Origin: Baffinella frigidus
Lineage: Eukaryota; Cryptophyceae; Cryptomonadales; Baffinellaceae
DNA length: 13,971 bases
Assembly (NCBI GenBank): GCA_026770585.1
Contig: MU646967.1
Span: 34,026-47,996, forward strand
Direction of reading: 5' to 3'
The stretch's first letter is position 1. Each line of letters starts with the position of its first letter. The notes beneath the pieces are model-generated. The model was given only the letters and a program-made list of their open reading frames with translations, was not told where the DNA came from and made no database searches. Below, piece by piece: positions 7,301 to 13,262 of the stretch. Both the position numbers and the translations under genes were made by a program.

Positions 7301-9842
7301 GCGGGACCACGCGAAGGCTTGGACTTAGTGCTCAGCCTGGGCCAAACCCGAATCCGGCTAGAGGGGGACGGCGTCATCATGTCTCGTCTTTGCTGCAGTG
7401 CTTCTCGTCCGAGAGGCTGAGACGAAGGGAGGGGGGGCGGCGTCAGAGCTCCTCCCGCCCTCACACTCTCGGTGCGGGGAGGGTTTAGGGTCTACGTTTC
7501 AGGTTTTAGGTTTCAGGTTTCAGGGTTGAGGGTTACCAAGGGTGAGGCTGATGGTGGTGATGCGGGGGAAGAAGAGGTTGCAGTCGCAGCAGAGCATCGC
7601 CCCGAGGAAGAACGTGTCGAAGAGGAGATCCTTCTTCAGCGCCTCGTACCCGTCGAGCCCTTGTGCCTGCCACGCAGGAGGGATCAGCTGGCGAAACAGA
7701 GTCCTTCTATTATTTGTACCACGCGTCTCTTTCGTAGGCCACATCCTTTTCTAGCTTTCTGTGGGCCACATCCGGGTTCTAGCTTTCTCGATATCTGCCT
7801 AGGGAGCTCCGAAATCGGAGCTAATGGCTCAAAGGCCCACCTGAAATCCAAGAAGCCAGATTCACGGTGTGGTCCACTTGGGGGGGCTAGTGGTACCTGC
7901 TGACCCTCCAGCTCCTCTGGGCCTCCGTCAGGCAGCGCGCCGTTTCAAGTTTCGCAGTACAAAGCGAATTTCCTAGTCGAAAATCCGGCAAATCAGAAAC
8001 GGCCGAGGCCTATCGAAATAGCTCAACTCAAGTTGGTGGCAGACTGAGAGAGAGCGGTGGGTGCCTGCTCGCGCTCCAGATCCTGCTGGGCCTCCGGCAG
8101 GCGCTAGGAGCGGCGAGCATTTCCAGTGCAAATCCCGGTATTTTAAGCCCTACAAGTACGAAACAGCTCCAACGCCGAGCCAAATGTGAGAAAGAATCTA
8201 TAGGTGACGGGACTAGGTTGTACCTGCTCGCACTCCTGCTCCTGCGGGGCCTCCGTCTTCTCCAAGTGGACCACATCCGGGTCCTACCTCTCTCGATTTA
8301 TGCCTGGGGAGCCCCGGATTTCGGAGCAAATGGCTTCCCCAGACTCCGAAATCGGAGCTGATGGCTCAAAGACCCGTCTGAAATGCAGGAAGCCAGATTC
8401 ACGATTTGGTAGGGCTAGTGGTACCTGCTCGCGCTCCAGCTCCAGCTGGGCCTCCGTCAGCCGCTTCTCCAGCCCCTCCGCCTCCTGCAGAAGCATGCCT
8501 TCCGGTTTAGGATTCAGGGTTTGGGATTTGGGGTCCGGGTTTTGGGGGTCGGGGTCTGGTGTTTGTTGAGCCCATCTGCCTCCTGCAGAAGATTGCACCG
8601 AATTAGGACGAGCTGTGTGTGTGGAGGGGAAACCTTGTTTGCCACGCTAGACCTGAGGAGGGTCAATCAAATTCAACTCCTCCCCGCAGACCTCAATTAA
8701 CATCCCCAGGAATCAAAAGTCAACTTTCTCGGAATCCGGCAACCTTGCAGTGGAGTGGATTTTTGATTGACCTTCCTCAGAACTAAGGTGGATGGAGGGG
8801 AACCCTCAGTTTCTTCTCAAGTCGACATCCTGTTTCTCTGGTACACATCGTCAACTTTTGAACAAAAACGATCCCGGCCACTCGAAAACGGCTCACCCAA
8901 ATCGCCAGAGACAGAGCTGGTCACCTTCTAGCTCGTGCCTCCGTTACTCTGGGCTCCTACATTTAGATCAGGGCTCCGTACAAACGCTCCAGTACAAAGA
9001 GCATTTACATGTATTTAACGAGGAGCCCAGATTCATTGAGACAGCGCTGGACATCTTGACGTCTCCAAAGTCGAGGAATTGTGACCACACACCCAGAATG
9101 TCAACTTGAGAATAATCTGTAAAGGGCACCTTGACGTCCCCCCCACGCGCCCGCACGTACGACGCCTCAAGGCTGTACCGCTCCCCCAGCCCCGGGATGT
9201 CAGGCATGCTCCCCGACGTGCGGAAGTCGTCGAACGCCCCGTCGTAGCTCTTGTCGAAGTTCTTGCGCTCCATTGAGAGCCCGCCCAGCGCCACCGGCCG
9301 CACGCGCCCCGCTGCAGGCGCGCGACTGTCAGCCCCCTCTCTGCGCAGGAGGCTAGCGTGGAGGTCGTGGTTCTAGCGCTGCCTCATTGGCTGACTATCA
9401 TCAAGTTGACATGCTGGGCTTGGTACAAATAAGATAACTTTGGTGCGGAAAAGAGCCCGGGGCCACCAAATTGTTGAGCACAAATAGACTGAGACAGAGG
9501 CTAGGACGTGGGTGTTGCGGACGGGGAGGCCATGCAAGCCAGGGTCAAAGTTCACGTGTGGTTCAGCGAGTGCAGCTCCCAGTCAGCCCCCCGCGAACCG
9601 CGCTTGGAGGTCAGCCTACGTGATGTTTGCCTCCAGAAGCTTTTCGTGCGAGGAGAGTTTTCAACCCCTCGTTGGTTGTGGCTTGGGTTCCCACCAGCAA
9701 CGCATCCCCCATTCCGCAGCTGGACGCCTCCTCCAACTCCCCGAACAGCGCTGCACCCCACCGCTGCGAAGCCGAACGCGGAAGCGGCCGGTGCCGCGAC
9801 GAGGAGCAGCCCCAGGAGCATCGACGGGCTCTTCTCCTGCAT
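4398..9842 (-). CDS. CGL160: CGL160-like plastid ATP synthase assembly factor, ten exons
   Basis: Exons by hand, minus strand: 9842-9695, 9311-9130, 8484-8425, 7687-7537, 7242-7169, 6985-6899, 6783-6677, 6205-6163, 5400-5335, 4484-4398. All phases agree; total 1005 nt, 334 aa, TGA at 4400-4398. Residues 1-22 are a signal peptide ending ASA|F. Residues 50-130 are soluble, ending in a charged helix (RLTEAQLELEREQ). Four membrane segments lie at about 151-170, 173-193, 216-226 and 235-256, then a basic tail. The segment IIPILIGFFTPYKIAS closely matches the C-terminal LIPMLVGFFTYKIAT of plant CGL160, and the spacing of the preceding helices and the SADNM loop also fits. CGL160 is a thylakoid protein with an AtpI/UncI-like domain that helps assemble the chloroplast ATP synthase; that role here is inferred. 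An internal TAA (about 7156-7154) is avoided by splicing at 7169. Exon 8 could instead start at 6262 (adds 19 codons). The introns are crowded with exon-edge copies, TIR elements and telomere-like repeats. Confidence 0.7.
4450..4490 (-). repeat. original copy of the 41-bp exon 10 edge repeat
   Basis: It covers the last six intron bases (AAACAG) and the first 35 bases of exon 10. It is identical to 4585-4625. Confidence 0.85.
4519..4584. mobile_element. short family-2-like element between exon 10 copies
   Basis: It runs from TCTCGTCTGTTGA to TCAACGGATGTGAGA, an imperfect TIR resembling the family-2 ends (CATCTGTTGGCC). The interior TTGCAAATGTTTTGTGG matches other family-2 copies. It directly abuts the perfect 41-bp exon-edge copy at 4585. 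Confidence 0.5.
4585..4625 (-). repeat. perfect 41-bp echo of exon 10 start, with acceptor
   Basis: Identical over 41 bp to 4450-4490, offset 135 bp, and therefore includes a second usable AAACAG acceptor and the codons for TQSSAPLGQRK. Exact identity marks a recent or gene-converted duplication, unlike the older diverged echoes at other exons. Confidence 0.85.
4697..4717 (-). repeat. third, short echo of exon 10 start
   Basis: The + strand GCTGCGTCTGTTTGCGGGG repeats the acceptor and first exon bases, with the GCAAACAG context shared with the 4585-4625 copy. It is the truncated outermost member of the series. Confidence 0.5.
4728..4900. repeat. interstitial TTTAGGG telomere-type arrays inside intron 9
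   Basis: There are two nearly perfect heptamer arrays (about 4728-4800 and 4819-4900) with TCTAGGG variants, split by about 20 bp (GTGAAGAGTTTATGAAGGG). TTTAGGG is the Arabidopsis-type telomere unit, also used by many algae. The arrays lie well inside a gene, so this is an interstitial tract. Confidence 0.9.
4914..5041. mobile_element. family-2 TIR element in intron 9
   Basis: The left end GGAGCGGTTGTCGCATCTGT is inverted at the right end (ACAGATGTAGAAGCCACTCC, 5021-5040), about 25 bp with mismatches. The interior contains GTTAGTACC and CGTCAA. It lies immediately beside the TTTAGGG array. No ORF. Confidence 0.65.
5078..5365 (-). repeat. tandem duplication of exon 9 donor edge plus intron start
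   Basis: 5240-5365 (end of exon 9 and first part of intron 9) is repeated at 5078-5197, offset about 167 bp. Shared blocks include GAGTTTGGTT, TACCACCACGG (minus) and CTCTCTCGCACCTTGGTG. Each copy holds two CACCAAG|GT donor-like sites, making four in a row on the minus strand. The authentic donor is taken as 5335/5334 (ACCAAG|GTCACA). Confidence 0.7.
5508..5547 (-). repeat. echo 1 of exon 9 start, with acceptor
   Basis: Minus strand TGCAG|ATCAGGCAGCAGCT then CAAGGGAATTTCGAGCCGCG. It matches the exon 9 start (TGCAG|ATCGGGCAGCAGCT) with a few changes, including G to A in codon 2. Confidence 0.75.
5554..5579. repeat. perfect 11-bp-arm hairpin
   Basis: ATTAATAGCAG, loop ggtt, CTGCTATTAAT. It lies between the two exon 9 echoes inside intron 8. 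Its role is unknown; it may be an excision footprint or element relic. Confidence 0.6.
5651..5690 (-). repeat. echo 2 of exon 9 start, with acceptor
   Basis: Minus strand TGCAG|ATCGGGCAGCAGCT then CAAGGGAGTTTCGAGCCGCA. It is closer to exon 9 than echo 1 in its first codons, but its frame reaches a TAA within about 20 codons, so inclusion by splicing would end the protein early. Confidence 0.75.
5756..5798. repeat. palindromic core of the shared element motif
   Basis: GGGTAAAGTTGACG ... TGTACCC ... CGTCAACTTTCCCC, an inverted repeat of 14 bp with one mismatch around a GTACC centre. This is the most symmetric example of the core found in both TIR families. It lies in intron 8. Confidence 0.6.
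5970..6063. repeat. CCCTA pentamer tandem array in intron 8
   Basis: About 16 perfect CCCTA units are followed by two imperfect ones (CCCTG, CCCTA). Telomere-like AACCCC/CCTTAAACC sequence precedes it. This is a pentamer, not the TTTAGGG heptamer, and likely arose by slippage from a telomere-like seed. Confidence 0.9.
6212..6278 (-). repeat. duplicated branch-point region upstream of exon 8
   Basis: 6212-6241 and 6250-6278 are about 30-bp direct repeats (period 38), sharing GGTCAATACCATC. On the minus strand each carries ATGGTATTGACC, a TTGAC branch-like motif. The proximal copy lies 25 nt before the exon 8 AG at 6206. The distal copy ends in a second AG (6263) that would also splice in phase and lengthen exon 8 to 6262-6163. 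Confidence 0.65.
6500..6543 (-). repeat. echo of exon 7 end, with donor
   Basis: 44 nt matching the last 44 nt of exon 7 (6720-6677) at 39 positions. It ends GTGTGTCGAG|GTACTG where exon 7 ends GCGTGTCCAG|GTGAGA. It retains a GT donor but has no AG before it. It lies in intron 7 beyond a family-2 element relic. Confidence 0.8.
6577..6653. mobile_element. family-2 element relic in intron 7
   Basis: GGCAAAAAGTTGAAATATCC, GGTACGAATCCGTCAAC, GTTGGCGGTGCTTGATG and TCGTGGCCGAC align in order with the interior and right end of 4914-5041. The left TIR is lost. It separates exon 7 from its echoed 3' edge. Confidence 0.55.
6804..6868. repeat. 21-22 bp tandem repeat x3 in intron 6
   Basis: Three imperfect units built around CACCGTCCGTTTAATGGATG (6804-6824, 6825-6846, 6847-6868), filling more than half of a 115-nt intron. 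Confidence 0.75.
7096..7133. repeat. perfect 19-bp tandem duplication in intron 5
   Basis: AAGCACGCGTTGAGAGAGG occurs twice head to tail with no mismatch, so it is a recent duplication. Confidence 0.9.
7737..7788. repeat. short direct repeat in intron 3
   Basis: GGCCACATCC-N4-5-CTAGCTTTCT occurs at 7737-7760 and 7764-7788. A related block is at about 8269, next to CTCTCTCGAT, tying it to the larger intron 3 repeat units. Confidence 0.65.
7763..8484 (-). repeat. tandem array: exon 3 plus three decayed donor-edge echoes
   Basis: Exon 3 (8484-8425, ending GAGCGCGAGCAG|GTACCA) is followed by three decayed copies of its end, at about 8266-8224 (|GTACAA), 8113-8065 (|GCACCC) and 7940-7897 (|GTACCA). 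Donor spacing is 201, 159 and 168 bp. The copies carry an in-frame TAG (second echo) or a 1-nt deletion (third), so only exon 3 is coding. The first 155 bp of the intron are also duplicated at 7763-7896, including CTCCGAAATCGGAGCT and AAGCCAGATTCACG. Confidence 0.75.
8564..8589 (-). repeat. echo of exon 3 start, with acceptor
   Basis: Minus strand CTTCTGCAG|GAGGCAGATGG mirrors the real CTTCTGCAG|GAGGCGGAGGG at exon 3. About 60 bp of telomere-like CCCAAACC/CCTAAACC sequence separates the copies. Exon 3 therefore has both edges echoed. Confidence 0.65.
8653..8780. mobile_element. family-3 TIR element in intron 2
   Basis: CTGAGGAGGGTCAATCAAA at 8653-8671 is inverted at the right end (TTTGATTGACCTTCCTCAG, ending 8780) with one mismatch, and weaker pairing extends inward. 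About 20-bp direct repeats (GGAGGGGAAMCCT) lie outside both ends at about 8622 and 8795. 128 bp, no ORF. Confidence 0.6.
8805..8920 (-). mobile_element. family-1 element copy E (degraded) in intron 2
   Basis: On the + strand TCAAGTCGACATCCTG, then GGTACACATCGTCAACTTT, and an end AGAGACAGAGCTGG align with copy C (9374-9503). One terminal repeat is eroded. Confidence 0.5.
8929..9050. mobile_element. family-1-type element copy G in intron 2
   Basis: The left end TAGCTCGTGCCTCCGTTACT and right end ATTCATTGAGACAGCGCTGG form imperfect TIRs of about 29 bp, both extending to CTGGGCTCC / GGAGCCCAG. The ends match family 1 but the interior differs. A further family-1 core follows at 9065-9110. Confidence 0.5.
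9374..9503 (-). mobile_element. family-1 TIR element copy C in intron 1
   Basis: Read on the minus strand it begins TAGCCTCTGTCTCAGTCTAT, passes GGGCTCTTTTCCGCACCAAA and CAGCATGTCAACTTGATGA, and ends GCCAATGAGGCAGCGCTA. It is collinear with the intact element at 11481-11617. It makes up about a third of intron 1. Confidence 0.7.
9695..9842 (-). other. exon 1: signal peptide with ASAF plastid-import motif
   Basis: Start ATG at 9842-9840, first residues MQEKSPSMLLGLLLVAAPA, then ASA|FGF. The hydrophobic core (residues 8-17) and small residues before the cut fit a secretory signal peptide. Phe at +1 followed by an acid-poor Ala/Gly/Arg stretch fits the bipartite plastid signal of red-lineage secondary algae. 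The exon ends at GCTG|GTGGGA in phase 1; exon 2 begins CG, completing GCG (Ala). Confidence 0.7.
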
Positions 9843-10061
9843 CTTGGACCCTGGCCTCCACTCTGGCTTTGTGTGTTGGTGCAACTACAGTCCTCCAGCG
9901 CCTGCCTTGCCCGTGGACCAGCTCAAATCTCCCGGCTGCGCACGAATGCCCGCTCGCTAGATGGACCTGCAGGTTGCAAGAGGCCTTTGGAAAGCTGTCC
10001 TGCCGAGATCCTCCCTCCCTGACCTACCTGCCTCCGGCTGGCCAGCTGGGCAAATGAAGCA

Positions 10062-10085
10062 GACTTTTAAAATCGACTTTTAAAA
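10062..10085 (-). promoter_or_regulatory. AT-rich direct repeat upstream of the plastid gene
   Basis: GACTTTTAAAA occurs twice (10062-10072, 10075-10085), the only AT-rich block in the GC-rich 5' flank, 220 bp upstream of the ATG. It could serve as a core-promoter element. This is positional inference only. Confidence 0.2.
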
Positions 10086-10112
10086 ACAGACGAAGCGGCA
10101 AAATGTGAGACC

Positions 10113-10440
10113 CGCTCCCCCCCTCCTCCAGAGGAGAGCCGCTGGTTTGGTGGAGTAGGGCTTGCTGGTGGGTCGCAGCCTGGTGTAACAGCAGCTCCCG
10201 GGAAAGTTGCAGAGCTCTGTCTAGGGGGCTTGCAAGAAGTGGGAGAGAGGGTCTTGTCGCACCGGGCAAAATGCTGTAGCACCCCGCCTCCTCCCCCCTT
10301 CCTCCGGTTGATCTGAGGAGAACCACTTGCTGGGTCGAGCAGGGTTTGGTGGTGCGTCGCAGTCGTGGTGTATCAGCTGCAGTGGAAGGTGCAGAGCTCT
10401 GCGTAGGGGCTTGGCAGAAGGCAGTGTGTGAGAGAGGGTC
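10113..10440. repeat. diverged tandem duplication of about 145 bp
   Basis: 10113-10257 and about 10291-10440 share TGGTTTGGTGG-like, GGTCGCAG, GTGTAACAGC/GTGTATCAGC, TGCAGAGCTCTG, TAGGGG and GAGAGAGGGTCT blocks in the same order, offset about 180 bp. Each contains a TGCAG|AGCTCTG acceptor-like site. Possible exon fragments can be read on either strand, but none is decisive. The layout resembles the exon-edge echoes in the plastid gene. Confidence 0.65.
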
Positions 10441-10921
10441 TGTTTGGAGGGAATTTGCTGGGACAAAGGGTCGGGGTGAGGTCTGACCTGCAGGATGTGT
10501 AAAATTGTGTGTGCTTCACAGGAGCAAGCTTCTTGGTGGGCAGATCTGGCCGAGCTCCCTCGGGATGCAGGGCATGCACAGCTCCTCCCCGTATGCTCCC
10601 CAGCCCGCCTCCGCAACAAGCATCTGTTTCCATACTTGAGGTCTCGAACAGCGTGTCGTGAAAGACACCTTTCTTGAAACAGCATGCCTACCATGTACCC
10701 CCCCCACACGGAGCCTAATTTTCTTCACACCTTACACTGTAGAGAGAGGCCACGCACACTCTACATCCTACCCGCCAGACAGTGCCAAACAGAACCACCT
10801 CCTGTATGCCACGCCATGCCACCCCCCATGCTGAGCGCCCCGCGCCCGCGCCGCTGATTCCCGATACACTGCGCCCATCCCATGCCCTGCCTGTTCTCAT
10901 AACACTCCCCCGTGTCTCCAG
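10441..10921. other. Candidate exon region, strand ambiguous
   Basis: On the + strand an acceptor (gtgcttcacag, ending 10521) opens a frame SKLLGGQIWPSSLG, then MQGMHSSSPYAPQPASATS, closing at TGA after about 38 codons. On the minus strand an acceptor (tatggaaacag) opens MLVAEAGWGAYGEELC, closing at TGA. Both have equally GC-rich third positions, so I cannot choose between them. Confidence 0.25.
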
Positions 10922-10982
10922 GAGCATGCTCGACACCAACCGCACGTTCGAGGCCAACGGGGATCGCGGGCTTGGCATCTAA
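10922..10982 (+). CDS. Probable terminal exon of an unidentified + strand gene
   Basis: After the acceptor ccccgtgtctccag (AG at 10920-10921) the frame reads (x)G AGC ATG CTC to TAA at 10980-10982, encoding SMLDTNRTFEANGDRGLGI with strongly GC-rich codons. It is short, so the family cannot be identified. Upstream exons should be on the + strand in 10100-10900, but I could not fix them by phase; the 10522 candidate has no compatible donor. Confidence 0.35.
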
Positions 10983-11480
10983 GGGACGATACGATCCCAG
11001 GGCCGCAGTGTACCCGCCGCAAACTCTGTCTGCAGGACGGGCCCTTCACTGGAAAGAGTCGGCGGGGACCGCGTGTATTATAAATGAATTTGCTCATGCT
11101 CATCTCCCGCAGGGCTTTTCGAGAAGAGATTTTTGCGATGAGAGTTGGTTACAGCATGGAGGCTTGCACGAAAGCGGCAGCAGCTCTGGCGCGCGCGCGA
11201 GAAACAGGGACACCACCACGCAGCGCTCTTGACACACATTCACCTGCACCTCGCACATGAAATGTACATTTCGAATCCCGACTGGCCGTGCACGCCAAGC
11301 ACCTGAGTCCCGTGACAAAACGCAACAACGCACGCACGAAGCGGTCCGACGTCCACATGAGTCTATTCCCCCACCGCCAGCTGTCCCAGAGCACTTTCCG
11401 GGACACGCCCCAACAGGCCAACACCCGGGGCCCTATCAAGGCTCGGCCTTCGGCGCGACTCACATTCTCACTGCGCCTCC
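10983..11480. other. Stretch between convergent gene ends; no supported gene
   Basis: It contains two acceptor-like + strand sites (gtctgcag at about 11035, catctcccgcag at about 11113) and a Pro-rich + strand frame (PPPAVPEHFPGHAPTGQHPG, about 11366-11430), without matching donors or an ATG. It probably holds 3' flanking sequence of both neighbours. Confidence 0.35.
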
Positions 11481-11617
11481 TAGCTCTGCCTCAGTCTATT
11501 TGGTCTCGCCAATTTGGCGAGACCGGGCTCTTCTCCGCTCCAAACTTGACGGATTTGCACCGCAAACCCCGCATGTCAACTCAAGAAGAGTCAGCCAACC
11601 GGACTGAGGCAGAGCTA
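11481..11617 (+). mobile_element. intact family-1 TIR element with 7-bp target duplication
   Basis: 137 bp. TAGCTCTGCCTCAGTC (11481-11496) is perfectly inverted as GACTGAGGCAGAGCTA (11602-11617). The 7-bp sequence CGCCTCC flanks both ends exactly (11474-11480, 11618-11624), a target-site duplication. The interior holds a perfect 11-bp-arm hairpin (GGTCTCGCCAA t TTGGCGAGACC) and the core CTTGACGGATTTGCACC / CATGTCAACT. No ORF, so it is non-autonomous. It sits just beyond the ANP32 stop codon. Short TIRs and a 7-bp duplication indicate cut-and-paste insertion; I do not assign a superfamily. Confidence 0.85.
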
Positions 11618-11645
11618 CGCCTCCCTACCTACTTGCTCCAGCCGC

Positions 11646-12672
11646 TCACAAGGGGTCCGCCCCGTCCTCGCTCTCGCCCTCTTTTCTCTTGCCCAGTACT
11701 GACCCGATGCCGCCCTCCACCCCCTCCTCCTCATCCGCAATGTCGAAGTCCTCGGGCTCCTCAGCCTGCACACCGGAGGCCGTCAGCCACAGCCCCACCC
11801 TCTCAACCGCAAGGGTCCACGCACTCGCGTCAACGTGCGAAATTCTCACACGTGGGAGAGCTCCCCCGCCACCTCAGGGCGACAGACACCGCGCACTAGT
11901 GGGAGAAATTTCGCGATGGGACGGGGGCGATGAGGGGGGGGGGGGGGTCGGAGCAGACCGGTGGCGCAAAGTCAGCATCGTCGTCAGCAGCGTCGTCGTA
12001 CACGCCGTCCCCCCCGAGGATCTCGTGGTAGGCCGTGTACGCCTCGCCCTCCTCGCCCTCCTCCTCTTCCTCCTCTTCCTCCTCCTCCTCCTCCTCCTCG
12101 TCGCCGCCGCCCACGGCCTCCTCGCCCTCCTCCTCCTCATCCTCCTCCTCGTCGCCCTCATCGTCGTCGCCCTCCTCGTCGTCCTCCTCCTCCTCGTCAT
12201 CGTCGTCCCGGTCGTCCAGCTCGTCGCCCTCGCTGTTCCGCGAGTCCAGCACCACGAGCGACGGCACGAGATCAAACACCGCCTTCCGGTAGCCCTCCAC
12301 CTTGGTCACAGGGTTGCCTTCCAAGTCGAGCCACTCCAGCTTCCCCAGGCCTGCGAGAGGCGCGAGTTCGTCCAGGTTCGAAATTTGGTTTGCTGCCAGG
12401 TACAGCTTCTGCAACTCTGGAAAGTTCTCGAGCTTTTCCAGCCCCCCCTTGATCTTGTTGTCGCTGAGCTTGAGCGTGTTGAGGCTCCCCAGCGGCGGCA
12501 GCGTGTCCAGCGCGGAGAGGTTTGCGTCTTGAACCGAGAGGCTCACCAGCGACTTGAAGGGGGCCAGCAGCGCCAGCCCGTCGGTGCACTTTGCCTGGTC
12601 CAGGCACAGACGCTCCACATCTTGCGGGTCCCGCCCCCCGCTTTCGCGCCGGATGCACTCCTCCAACGACAT
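11646..12672 (-). CDS. ANP32-family LRR acidic nuclear protein, two exons
   Basis: Exon 1 is 12672-11959 (238 codons) and exon 2 is 11765-11646 (39 codons and TGA), joined in phase 0 across a 193-nt intron (donor GTCTGC, CTGAC at 11786-11782, acceptor GTGTGCAG). Total 277 aa. Residues 1-36 are the N-terminal cap (MSLEECIRRESGGRDPQDVE). LRRs follow (LKLSDNKIKGGLEKL, LYLAANQISNL, LDLEGNPVTKVEGYRKAVF), with an LRR C-cap ending LVVLDSRNSEGDE at about 151. Residues 152-212 are an Asp/Glu tail with a long Glu run. The tail resumes in exon 2 and ends with the basic cluster GKRKEGES, where ANP32 proteins carry a nuclear-localisation signal. ANP32 proteins are nuclear histone-binding/phosphatase-modulating chaperones; the role here is inferred. 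Reading through the intron would replace the basic tail with a Pro-rich end and stop at 11896. Upstream in-frame TTG is not used; the ATG matches the family start. Confidence 0.88.
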
Positions 12673-13262
12673 GGTATATTCAAAGGCCCCCAACTTCGAT
12701 CAGGACTCCGCTCCTGCCGCGCCAGCGCCGCGGTTAGTACCCCATTACCGCGCCTGCACCGCACCAGCACCGGCTAGCCAACGTGCAACCCTATCCAGCC
12801 ATTTTCCACCAGAAACACACCCGAAATACCTGCAGGCCCCTCGATCCGACGATTCCCCCTCCTCGGCGCCAAAAACGAGCCCAGCGTGTGGTCTGTCCCG
12901 GTCGAGCAAACCGCCCCAGCAAGTCGCCGTTTCAGGCCCCGATAAGGAAGTGGTCGTGCGTGGCTTTCCGCACAGTTCCGGCGGGATCCGGGGGAAGCGG
13001 TGCGGAGCGAAAGGACAGGAGAGGAGCTGCCGCCTTCTGCCTGTTCTGAGCTTCGTGAAATCCAGAACGAGGGTTTTACCGGTTTTTACACAGTAGTAAA
13101 ACTAAAACACTCGTGGTACAAACGCCTCGCTGGCAGTACTAAAGTTGATCGATTATACAACCTTGTAGCTTTTACATCTCTTTTTGCGATCCCAAATGTG
13201 AATCAACTTTGAGGAGGGGCCCGAAAACCGCGGGAGATCTACGATTGAGACAGGGATCGAGG
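12673..13262. promoter_or_regulatory. divergent intergenic region ANP32 / PIP-box gene
   Basis: 590 bp between two diverging start codons, so it should contain both promoters. No canonical TATA box at a convincing distance. The part nearest the + gene (13070-13210) is AT-richer and contains AAAGTTGAT (13141-13149) inverted as ATCAACTTT (13202-13210), a possible small element. No coding exon is supported. Confidence 0.5.

Noticed and set aside
4450-8484. Regularly spaced repeats as a CRISPR array
   Set aside because: Repeats are few, unequal, overlap exon ends and splice sites, and the setting is a spliced eukaryotic gene.
8425-8600. Read-through minus-strand frame upstream of exon 3 as coding
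   Set aside because: The part above 8484 is telomere-like (PDPQNPDPKSQTLNPKP). The CTTCTGCAG acceptor explains the exon start.
9508-10057. Long + strand open frames of 150-181 codons
   Set aside because: They run antisense to the signal-peptide exon and its intron. The minus-strand exon has a signal peptide, phase-matched splicing and downstream exons.
11961-12452. Ser-, Pro- and Arg-rich open frames on both strands
   Set aside because: They are other-frame readings of the GAG/GAC-rich acidic tail and LRR part of the ANP32 gene.
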